Part shown: one piece after another, positions 42,017 through 49,725 of the stretch
How the letters are laid out: each line of letters opens with the position of its first letter
Numbering within the stretch: position 1 is the first letter of the stretch
NCBI RefSeq assembly: GCF_019880245.1
Contig: NZ_CP082286.1
Coordinates: 1,134,521 to 1,198,520 of the forward strand
Length of the DNA stretch: 64,000 nt
Source of the DNA: Halobaculum roseum
GTDB lineage: Archaea; Halobacteriota; Halobacteria; Halobacteriales; Haloferacaceae
Direction of reading: 5' to 3'
The notes under the pieces: model-generated
The model's database searches: none
The model's input: the letters and a program-made list of their open reading frames with translations, nothing else
Told to the model about the DNA's origin: nothing
Translations under genes and position numbers: made by a program

Positions 42017-43204
42017 ATGACCGACGACCGCGACGCGACCGATCCGGACCCGCCGTCCCACCCCGATCCCGAACTTCGAGACGGGATCGACCCACAGTCC
42101 AGGGCCCGCGCCCTCCAGTCGCTGCTGACGGAGCAGGGAATCTTGAGCACCGACGCCGTCGACGAGGTGATCGCGACATACGAGGGCGACGTGGGTCCGA
42201 TGAACGGCGCCCGGGTCGTCGCCCGCGCGTGGACCGACCCCGAGTACCGCGAGTGGCTCTTGGAGGACGGCATCGAGGCAGTCGCCGACCTCGACATCTC
42301 CGTGAACGACGAGGTGATGGAGCTCCGAGTGATCGAGAACACCGCGGACACCCACAACGTCGTCGTCTGTACCCTCTGCTCGTGTTACCCGTGGGCCGTG
42401 CTGGGCCTGCCGCCGACGTGGTACAAGTCGCCGGCGTACCGCTCGCGCGTCGTGGACGAGCCCCGCGCGCTGTTGCGCGAGGAGTTCGACACGGACCTGG
42501 ACGACTCCGTGGACGTGGAGGTGTGGGACTCCAACTCCGAGGTGCGCTACATGGTCCTCCCGCAGCGACCCGAGGGAACCGAGGACATGGACGAGGCCGA
42601 GCTCGCGGAGCTCGTCTCCCGCAACGCGATGATCGGCGTCGAGCGCCTCGGCGACGGCGGCGCCATCGCCTCCGACGGGGGCGCACGGGCGGCCGACGCC
42701 GGCGGCGCGAACGCGGGGCCGGAGGCGGCGGGCGCGGACGCGACCGCCGAGGTCGACACCGCGGGGAAACCGGTCCCGCGCGCCGACGCCGACGGGCCGA
42801 CGTTCGCGGAGCCGTGGATGGCGCGGTCGTTCGCGCTCGCGGTCGCGCTCACCGACGAGGACGACCCCGGCCGCACGTGGGACGACTTCCAGTCGGAGTT
42901 GGTCGCCGAGTTGGACGCGAACCCCGGCGCCGAGGACGGGAGCGACGCCGACTACTACGGCGCGTGGCTCGCCGCCCTCGAACGGTTCCTGACCGACCGC
43001 GACGTCGTCGACGCCGACGCGTTCGCGGCCCGCGCGAGCGCCTTCGCCGGCGGCGAGCGCAACGCCCACGAGTTCGTCGAGGGCGACCCCCACGCACACG
43101 CCGACCGGCTCCCGGAGGGACACGCCGACGGGGCGCACCACCACCACGGGGACGGTGACGATCACGGCCATCATCACGGGCACGAACACGGCCACGATCA
43201 CTGA
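42017..43204 (+). CDS. nthA: Nitrile hydratase alpha subunit fused to activator domain with His-rich tail
   Basis: A 395-residue protein in three parts. Residues about 1-215 are the alpha subunit with metal site CTLCSC (Cys118, Cys121, Ser122, Cys123); the Thr makes it the Co-type rather than Fe-type (CSLCSC). Next comes a Gly/Ala/Asp-rich linker (215-260). Residues about 263-350 resemble the small activator (NHase accessory protein): EPWMARSFALAVALTDEDDP, then TWDDFQSELVAEL. The last 37 residues contain 15 His (H359-H395) in Asp/Gly-separated runs. In known Co-NHases the activator is a separate small protein that inserts cobalt into alpha; here it is covalently joined and carries a metal-binding tail. 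The Cys at 121/123 can be oxidised post-translationally. Confidence 0.92.
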   Translation: MTDDRDATDPDPPSHPDPELRDGIDPQSRARALQSLLTEQGILSTDAVDEVIATYEGDVGPMNGARVVARAWTDPEYREWLLEDGIEAVADLDISVNDEVMELRVIENTADTHNVVVCTLCSCYPWAVLGLPPTWYKSPAYRSRVVDEPRALLREEFDTDLDDSVDVEVWDSNSEVRYMVLPQRPEGTEDMDEAELAELVSRNAMIGVERLGDGGAIASDGGARAADAGGANAGPEAAGADATAEVDTAGKPVPRADADGPTFAEPWMARSFALAVALTDEDDPGRTWDDFQSELVAELDANPGAEDGSDADYYGAWLAALERFLTDRDVVDADAFAARASAFAGGERNAHEFVEGDPHAHADRLPEGHADGAHHHHGDGDDHGHHHGHEHGHDH

Positions 43205-43304
43205 GTCGGTCGCGACGGCCGAGTTGCGTCGACCGCCGCCGCCGGAGCGCCGACTGCCACCGAGTTGCGGACGGCCGAGATAGGGCGACCGTCCCGGACG
43301 GAGG

Positions 43305-43311
43305 TTTATAT
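43305..43311 (+). promoter_or_regulatory. TATA box of helicase gene
   Basis: GGTTTATATCC (core TTTATAT) lies 28-34 nt before the ATG at 43339. Confidence 0.65.
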
Positions 43312-43338
43312 CCGAGAGGGACCCAGCACCGGCATCGA

Positions 43339-45378
43339 ATGCGCGTCGCCGACCTCCCGCTGGCCCCCGAGTACGTCGAGCACTTCGAGCGGGAGGGGAT
43401 CGCGGAGCTGTACCCGCCACAGGTCGCGGCCGTGGAGGCCGGCGTCTGTGACGGCGACAACGTCGTCGCGGCGGTGCCGACCGCCTCCGGCAAGACGTTC
43501 GTCGCCGAGCTGGCTCTGCTGACGGCCGACGGCCCGGGGCTGTACGTCTGCCCGCTTCGCGCGCTCGCCCGCGAGAAGTACGAGGAGTTCGACGCGCTCC
43601 CGGGCGTCGACGCCGGCATCTCGACGGGCGATTACGACTCGGCCGCCAGCGATCTGGCCGCCAACGACGTGATCGTCGCCACCAGCGAGAAGGTCGACTC
43701 GGCCATCCGCAACGGCGCCGGGTGGGTCGACGACCTCGCGTGCGTCGTCGTCGACGAGGTGCACCTGCTCGGCTCGCCCGGCCGCGGTCCCACGCTGGAG
43801 GTAACCCTCGCGACGCTCCGCAGGCGCGCGCCCGAGGTGCAGATCGTCGCGCTGTCGGCGACCGTCGACAACCCCGAGGACATCGCGGCGTGGCTCGACG
43901 CCGAGCTGGTGGAGTCGACGTGGCGACCGGTCGACCTCCGGGTCGGCGTCCACGCCGAGGGAACCGTCGAGTTCGACGACGGGAGTTCCCTGTCGGTGCC
44001 GGTCGACGCCGGCGACCCCGCGAGCGACGCGGATACCGAGGCGACCGCCGAACTCGTTCGCGGGGCCGTCGCCGACGGCGGGCAGGCGCTGGCGTTCGTC
44101 GCCTCCCGACGGGAGGCCGAACGCCTGGCCGAGCGGCTGAGCGAGGAGCGGCTTCCGGCGGTCGCCGACGGCGTCGACCGCGGCGGCGACGGGGACGGTG
44201 GCGATGAGGGCGACGGCGACGCTGTCGATAATCGCGAAACGGCGGCCGTCGAGGTCGCCGCGGAGCTTCGCGAGGCCGGCGGCACCGAGACGGGCGACCG
44301 GCTCGCGGAGACGGCCGAACGCGGGGTCGCGTTCCACCACGCCGGGCTCTCCTCGGACCACCGCGCGCTCGTCGAGCGGTCGTTCCGCGACCGGAAGCTG
44401 TCGGTCATCTGCGCGACGCCGACGCTCGCCGCCGGGGTGAACGTCCCCGCCCGGCGGGTGGTCGTGCGCGACCAGCGGCGCTACACCGGCGAGGGGACCG
44501 AGTGGCTCCCCGTGCTGGAGGTCCACCAGATGTGTGGACGGGCGGGCCGCCCGCACCTCGACCCGTACGGCGAGGCGGTGCTCGTGGCCGATGATAGGGA
44601 GGAACGAGAGGGGCTGTGGGACCGGTACGTCACCGCCGACCCCGAACGGGTCGAGTCGAAGCTCCGGGATCCCGCGGCGCTACGCACGCACACGCTCGCG
44701 CTCGTCGCCACGGGGATCGCCGGCTCGCAGACGGAGGTGCTCGACGCCCTCGGCGGAACCTTCTACGCGTCGCGCACGTCGAACCCGAACCTCGGCGGGG
44801 TCGTCGGCGACGCGATCGCGAGCCTCATCGACGACGGCCTGCTGGCCCCGACGGATGCCGGCGACGACGCCGGGATCGAGGCGACGCCGCTGGGCGAGCA
44901 GGTGTCGCGCCAGTACGTCACCCCCGACACAGGCGTGCGGATCGTCGAGGGACTGGAGGCAGTCGCGGGGATGGACCCCGAGACGGTGACTGAGCTGACG
45001 GCGTTCGAGATCGTCTGTGACACCCCCGACATGGTCGACACCTACCTCGGCAACGCCGAGCGCGCCGAGATCTACCAGTTCGCCCGCACGCGCTCGGCGG
45101 AGCTGACGACCGGGATGACGGAGGCCGAGGACTTCGAGGGGTGGCTGGAGTCGGTGAAGACCGCCCGCGTCCTGACCGAGTGGGTCGACGGCGCGAGCGT
45201 CGAGGAGCTGGTGGCGGCGTACCGCATCGGCCCCGGCGACCTGGAGTCGCGGATCGAGCGCGCCGAGTGGCTGCTGGGCGCGGCCGACGCCATCGCGGAG
45301 GTGGTCGGCGTCGACATGCCGGCGTTCGCGTCGGCGCGCAAGCGGCTCGTGTCGTCAACAGAGGAGGAGGACACCTAG
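43339..45378 (+). CDS. Hel308-like superfamily 2 DNA helicase
   Basis: A 679-residue helicase. Motif I is PTASGKT (47-53), motif II DEVH (140-143), motif III SAT, and motif VI QMCGRAGRP (about 397-405). The C-terminal third has a ratchet-like helical domain with VDTYLGNAERAEIYQFA and a terminal region rich in Glu and Lys. It is shorter than typical Hel308 (about 700-800 residues), partly because the N-terminal domain is compact. Hel308 unwinds lagging-strand and forked DNA in archaea. An acidic, Asp/Gly-rich insertion (GVDRGGDGDGGDEGDGDAVD) in the second RecA domain is a halophilic loop. Its stop codon overlaps the antisense stop of the next gene. Confidence 0.85.
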   Translation: MRVADLPLAPEYVEHFEREGIAELYPPQVAAVEAGVCDGDNVVAAVPTASGKTFVAELALLTADGPGLYVCPLRALAREKYEEFDALPGVDAGISTGDYDSAASDLAANDVIVATSEKVDSAIRNGAGWVDDLACVVVDEVHLLGSPGRGPTLEVTLATLRRRAPEVQIVALSATVDNPEDIAAWLDAELVESTWRPVDLRVGVHAEGTVEFDDGSSLSVPVDAGDPASDADTEATAELVRGAVADGGQALAFVASRREAERLAERLSEERLPAVADGVDRGGDGDGGDEGDGDAVDNRETAAVEVAAELREAGGTETGDRLAETAERGVAFHHAGLSSDHRALVERSFRDRKLSVICATPTLAAGVNVPARRVVVRDQRRYTGEGTEWLPVLEVHQMCGRAGRPHLDPYGEAVLVADDREEREGLWDRYVTADPERVESKLRDPAALRTHTLALVATGIAGSQTEVLDALGGTFYASRTSNPNLGGVVGDAIASLIDDGLLAPTDAGDDAGIEATPLGEQVSRQYVTPDTGVRIVEGLEAVAGMDPETVTELTAFEIVCDTPDMVDTYLGNAERAEIYQFARTRSAELTTGMTEAEDFEGWLESVKTARVLTEWVDGASVEELVAAYRIGPGDLESRIERAEWLLGAADAIAEVVGVDMPAFASARKRLVSSTEEEDT

Positions 45379-46361
45379 TCGTCCTCGCGGACACGCGGGT
45401 CGAGCACCGCGTGGAGCACGTCCTGGGCCCACGACCCGGCGACGCCGACGAGCACGATGACGAACGTGGTGCCGAGCACCAGCGGGACGTCCCGCGCCCG
45501 GATGGCGCCGTAGCTCAGCGCGCCGAACCCGGGGATGCCGAACGCGTACTCGACGACGTAGACGGTGACGACGAGCGCGGCGAGGAGGTCGCCGTACAGC
45601 AGCGTGAGCAGCGGCACCGCGGCGGGGCGGAGCAGGTGCCTGGCTGTGTCGACCGGGCCCGCACCCGTGGCGGTGACGTGCGCGACGTAGTCCTCCGTCC
45701 GGCGGGCGAGCGCGTTCGCCCGCGCGTGGCGGTGGGCGGCCGCGAGCGTCCCGGTCGCCGTCACGGCGGCCGGCAGCGCCATGCGGAGCCAGTACTTCGC
45801 CGGCCACGGTCCCGGTTCCCAGCCGGTGGCGTCCCAGCCGAACGCCGAGCCGACGAGGACGAGCAGCACCGCCGCGAGATAGAAGTTCGGGACGCCCGAC
45901 AGCAGGTAGGTGGCCGTCGACGTGAGCCGGCCGACCGGTCGCCGGCCCGCGAGCGCGGACCCCACCCCGCTCGCGACGCCGAGGGCGGCCCCCACGAGGA
46001 AGCCCGGGACGAGGTACACGAGCGTGTACGGCGCGGCCCGCGCGATGGCGTCGGTGACGCTCCCGGGGGCGCTGCGCGCCTCGCCCCAGCTCAGCGTCGA
46101 GATGTCGACGAGCCAGCGGATGTACCGCCGGTGGAGCGGCTCATCGAGGTTGTTCGCGGCGCGGTACGCTTCCACCTGCGATTCGATCTGGGCGGCGCGC
46201 TGGGACTCGTTCCCGGTCGCCTCCATCGCGGCCGCCTGGCGGACCGACCCGGTGTTGGGGTCGCCGGGGACCGCCACCAGCAGGAACGAGACCGAACAGA
46301 CGAGATAGACCGTGAGCACGGCGAAGGCGGTCCGACGGAGGACCCGGCGACGGAGGGACAC
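45375..46361 (-). CDS. DppB-like ABC transporter permease
   Basis: A 328-residue inner-membrane permease of the peptide/nickel ABC importer family. LRRRVLRRTAFAVLTVYLVC is the first helix; the EAA-type loop TARHLLRPAAVPLLTLLYGD sits about 225-250, and FGIPGFGALSYGAIRARDVP is the conserved DppB C-terminal segment. Start is taken as the GTG at 46361; an ATG-opened frame extends to 46490 but overlaps the start of the divergent gene. The divergent DppC-like gene is only about 95 bp away, but there is no binding protein or ATPase next to the pair. Its stop overlaps the helicase stop within one CTAG at 45375-45378. Confidence 0.85.
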   Translation of the reverse strand: MSLRRRVLRRTAFAVLTVYLVCSVSFLLVAVPGDPNTGSVRQAAAMEATGNESQRAAQIESQVEAYRAANNLDEPLHRRYIRWLVDISTLSWGEARSAPGSVTDAIARAAPYTLVYLVPGFLVGAALGVASGVGSALAGRRPVGRLTSTATYLLSGVPNFYLAAVLLVLVGSAFGWDATGWEPGPWPAKYWLRMALPAAVTATGTLAAAHRHARANALARRTEDYVAHVTATGAGPVDTARHLLRPAAVPLLTLLYGDLLAALVVTVYVVEYAFGIPGFGALSYGAIRARDVPLVLGTTFVIVLVGVAGSWAQDVLHAVLDPRVREDD

Positions 46362-46455
46362 GACCGCCGACTCGACGGCCGGCCCCAAAAGCGATGCTGA
46401 AATCGCGTGTTCAGTATCGGGTACCGTTATGTGGGGCGCAGGCGACGCTCCGTCG

Positions 46456-47568
46456 ATGCGTGACACTGAGGGCGTCCGCCGTCGCGACACCGCGCTCGCG
46501 CTTCTCGCCGGCGCCGTCCTCGCGGCCGCGGCGGCGGTCGACCTCGTCGGCGGCGGCCTCCCGGGCGAGCAGTCGCCGACCGACTGGCTGTTCCTGCTCG
46601 CGTCGGTGGGCGTCGTCCGACTCGTCGTCCTGCCGTTCGCGCGCGACCCGGCCCGACGGGAGCGGTACCGCGCGGCGTTCGCCGAGCGAACCGGCGCCGG
46701 GGTCGCCGCCGCGTACCTCGCGGTGTTCGCCGCCGTTGGCGTCCTCGGTCCGGTCGTCGTCTCGGAGCCGCTCGGCGACGCGTCGCGCGCCTACCTCCCC
46801 CCGGTCGGGTTCACCGTCGACGCGTTCGTCGCCGCGGACTGTCTCGGGCCGGTCGTGGGGAACCGATGCCACGGGACGCTCGCACACCCCCTTGGCACCG
46901 ACCCGTTCGGCCGCGACGTGCTCGTGTTGCTGGTCCGCGGTGCGCGGGTCAGCCTGGAGGTCGCCGTCGTCGCGGCCGCGCTCATCGTCCCGCTCGGAAC
47001 CGCCGTCGGCGTCGCCGCCGGCACCGCCCGCGGGTGGGTCGACGACGTGCTGATGCGGTACGTCGACGTGCAGGAGACCGTCCCGGCGTTCGTCGTCTAC
47101 GTCCTGCTCGCGTACGTATACGGCCGGCACCTGTGGCTGCTCGTGCTCGCGTTCGGGCTGCTGGGCTGGGGGAGCATCGCGCGGCTCGTGCGCAGCGAGA
47201 CCATCCGCGTCACGGAGTCGTCGTTCGTCGAGGCGGGCCGGGTCGCCGGGGCCGGCCGCCTGGGACTACTGCGGCGGTACGTGCTCCCGAACGTCGCCGA
47301 CTCGGTCGTCGTCGCCGCGTTCGCCCGCGCGCCGTCGCTCATCCTCGTCGAGGCGGCGCTGGCGTACATGAAGCTCACCGACCTCGACCTGCTCTCCTGG
47401 GGGGCGATCGCCGCCCGCGGGCTCGACCAGTTCTTCCCGTTGACGTGGTGGATCTCCGCGGCACCGGCGGTCGCGCTCGTCCTCACGACCGTGGCAGCGA
47501 GCGTCGCGGGCGACGCCGCGCGGGACGCGCTCGACCGTGGCTCCTCGACGCTCCGCGGGCCCGACTGA
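46456..47568 (+). CDS. DppC-like ABC transporter permease
   Basis: A 370-residue permease. The hallmark GTDPFGRDVLVLLVRGARVS (about 150-170) is the DppC/OppC N-terminal motif, and EAGRVAGAGRLGLLRRYVLPN is the EAA loop that docks to the ATPase. The first 90 residues contain two extra hydrophobic segments. A start at the ATG at 46456 is preferred; 46430 (MWGAGDAPSM) is possible. It faces away from the DppB-like gene, unusual for subunits of one transporter, which are almost always co-directional. Confidence 0.85.
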   Translation: MRDTEGVRRRDTALALLAGAVLAAAAAVDLVGGGLPGEQSPTDWLFLLASVGVVRLVVLPFARDPARRERYRAAFAERTGAGVAAAYLAVFAAVGVLGPVVVSEPLGDASRAYLPPVGFTVDAFVAADCLGPVVGNRCHGTLAHPLGTDPFGRDVLVLLVRGARVSLEVAVVAAALIVPLGTAVGVAAGTARGWVDDVLMRYVDVQETVPAFVVYVLLAYVYGRHLWLLVLAFGLLGWGSIARLVRSETIRVTESSFVEAGRVAGAGRLGLLRRYVLPNVADSVVVAAFARAPSLILVEAALAYMKLTDLDLLSWGAIAARGLDQFFPLTWWISAAPAVALVLTTVAASVAGDAARDALDRGSSTLRGPD

Positions 47569-47636
47569 AGGTGACCCGACCGAAGGCGAGCACGTCGCCA
47601 CGGACGCCCGGCGTAACTGGTTGCTCTCGTCCTGAC

Positions 47637-49061
47637 TCAGGCGTCCGCGTCGGTCCCGTCGCCGACACTCCCGCCGTCGACGCTCTCGCTGTCGATGGTC
47701 CCGCGGTCGATCTCCCCGCCGTCGGCACCGCCGGCAGGCTCGTACTCGCCGTCGCGCCGGCGCTCGCCGACCCGCCGCAGCACGGCCGGCGTCCGGCACA
47801 CCCCCGGCTCGCCGGTCGCCTGCGGGACGACGCAGTTGTTGCAGTCCTCGCAGGCGACCGCGACGCCGTCCGCCGCCGCGTCCTCGCGGAGCAGCCGCGC
47901 CGGCAACCCGGGCTCCGCGTAGAACGGGCGGGCCATGCCGACCGCGTCGCAGGCATCGCCGAGCAGTCGGTCGATCGTCTCCCGGCGTCTGATCCCGCCC
48001 TCACAGAGGACCGGCACGTCGACGCGCTCGCGGACCCGGCGGCAGAGATCGGCGTTCCACGCCGGTTCCCGCGAATAGACCAGCGACTCGGCCCAGTTGG
48101 CGGCGGCGACGAGCGCCGCACGCGGGCGCGACCCGAACGCGTCGACGTACCCCTCGCGGAAGCGCTCGTCGCGCCACGAGCGACCGGGGAACGCGCCCCG
48201 GATCACGCTCATGTCCCAGAACACCGAGCCGTTGACGGGCACGAGCGCGTCGTAGCCGGCGTCGGCGAGCCGATCGCACAGGCGGACGCAGTCGTCGGCC
48301 GACAGCGTCGGGGCGATCCCCGGCGGCGCTCCGGTCTCGGCGGGCACCTTCGTCATGACGGGCACGTCGCCGGCGCGGTCGCGGATCTCCGCGATCACCG
48401 TCTCGAAGAAGCGCGCGGGATCGCCGAACTCGTCGTCGCGACGGTTGTAAAAGGGCGAGGCGAACTGGTGGATGATGCCCATGTTCGCGCCCGCGAGGTG
48501 GATCAGGTCGTAGCCGGCGTCGACGGCGGCCGCGGCCGAGCGACCGAAGTCCGCGGCCAGTTCGTGACATTCGTCGGTCGTGAGGACGCGCGCGTCGTAG
48601 TGGAGGAAGCCGAGGCGGTCGAGCAGGCGGAGGGGGCGTGGCGGGCGGGAGACGGCGAGCTGTTCGAGGTCCGGGTTGCGCTCGCGGAAGCCGTGGTGCC
48701 ACGTCTCCATCGAGCGCAGGCCGCCGTGTTCGAGCTGGATCGCGATCCGGCCGCCGTGATCGTGGATCGCGTCGGTGAGGCGTTCGAGGTCGGCGACGAA
48801 GTCCGGGTCGTGGACGCGGGTCATCCCCGGCGCGGCACAGCCGCCTTCCTCGCGGACGATGGTGGCGCCCTGGCAGACGAGCCCGGCCCCTGCCTCTGCG
48901 GCCGGTTCCAGGTCGTCGATCAGCGCCTCGACCGCGTCCGGCCCGTTGCCCGCGTGTTCGAGCAGCGGCGCGCGGTAGAGCCGGTTCGGGAGCGTAACGC
49001 CCCCGACATCGAGCGGTTCGGTGAGCGCCGGCACGGACGAATGCTGGCGCTCCGGGAGCAT
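47637..49061 (-). CDS. NADH:flavin oxidoreductase (old yellow enzyme family) with FeS-type cysteines
   Basis: A 474-residue FMN-dependent ene-reductase-like enzyme. The N-terminus LTEPLDVGGVTLPNRLYRAP is the FMN-binding entry, IIHQFASPFYNRRDDEFGD is the family signature (around 205-223), and the catalytic FMN-stacking region follows. The C-terminus CEDCNNCVVPQATGEPGVC (about 400-418) has the CxxCNxC-x11-C cysteines that hold a 4Fe-4S cluster in dienoyl-CoA reductase-like members. A Gly/Asp/Ser-rich tail of about 40 residues is unconserved. The substrate is unknown. Confidence 0.87.
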   Translation of the reverse strand: MLPERQHSSVPALTEPLDVGGVTLPNRLYRAPLLEHAGNGPDAVEALIDDLEPAAEAGAGLVCQGATIVREEGGCAAPGMTRVHDPDFVADLERLTDAIHDHGGRIAIQLEHGGLRSMETWHHGFRERNPDLEQLAVSRPPRPLRLLDRLGFLHYDARVLTTDECHELAADFGRSAAAAVDAGYDLIHLAGANMGIIHQFASPFYNRRDDEFGDPARFFETVIAEIRDRAGDVPVMTKVPAETGAPPGIAPTLSADDCVRLCDRLADAGYDALVPVNGSVFWDMSVIRGAFPGRSWRDERFREGYVDAFGSRPRAALVAAANWAESLVYSREPAWNADLCRRVRERVDVPVLCEGGIRRRETIDRLLGDACDAVGMARPFYAEPGLPARLLREDAAADGVAVACEDCNNCVVPQATGEPGVCRTPAVLRRVGERRRDGEYEPAGGADGGEIDRGTIDSESVDGGSVGDGTDADA

Positions 49062-49168
49062 GAACGCTCGGTCGAACCGCCAGGAACGGGAACGTTCACG
49101 CGATCGGTCGTCGCGGCGACACCGTCGGACGACGACGCCACAGCGACTCGACCGCGCGGGCGACGGCG

Positions 49169-49672
49169 TCAGCCGTCGGCGCCGACCGCCTCGCGCACCG
49201 TCTCGACTTCCTCGTCCGAGTACGCGATGAACCGCACGTCCCGCAGCGAATCGGGGTCGAACGCGCGGATCTCCTCGGCGATGAGGCGGACGCCCTCCCG
49301 GAGGTCGAACCCCGCGACGCCGCAGCCGAGCGCCGGGATCACCAGCGACTCACAGCCGCGCTCGTCGGCGGCCGCGAGGGCGTTGCGGGTGGCGTCGCGG
49401 ACGCTCTCGGCGGTCGCCTTCCCGTCGCCGTAGTGGGGCATCGCGGCCGCGTGGATCACGTAGTCGGCGTCGAGCGCGAACGCGTCGGTGACGGCGACGG
49501 CGCCCAGGTCGACGGGTCCCTTCGCCATCGCGGCCCGGTTCAGCTCCTCGCCCCCCGTGCGGCGGAGCGCGCCGGCGACGCCGCTGCCCATCCGGAGGCT
49601 CGTGCCGGCGGCGTTCACCAGCGCGTCGGCGGACTGGTCGGCGATGTCGCCCTGAATCACCTCGAAGTCCAT
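49169..49672 (-). CDS. Macro domain protein (ADP-ribose-binding)
   Basis: A 167-residue macrodomain of the MacroD/YmdB type, which binds or hydrolyses ADP-ribose derivatives. MDFEVIQGDIADQSADALVN is the first strand-helix; NAAGTSLRMGSGVAGAL is the nucleotide-binding loop and VIPALGCGVAGFD the second ligand loop. The start at 49672 matches the family. It lies between the old yellow enzyme and an S9 peptidase on the same strand, with no functional link visible. Confidence 0.9.
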   Translation of the reverse strand: MDFEVIQGDIADQSADALVNAAGTSLRMGSGVAGALRRTGGEELNRAAMAKGPVDLGAVAVTDAFALDADYVIHAAAMPHYGDGKATAESVRDATRNALAAADERGCESLVIPALGCGVAGFDLREGVRLIAEEIRAFDPDSLRDVRFIAYSDEEVETVREAVGADG

Positions 49673-49725
49673 GTGCGTCCGATCCGCGTCGAACGGCAAA
49701 GAACTGTCCGACGGCGACGCCCCGA

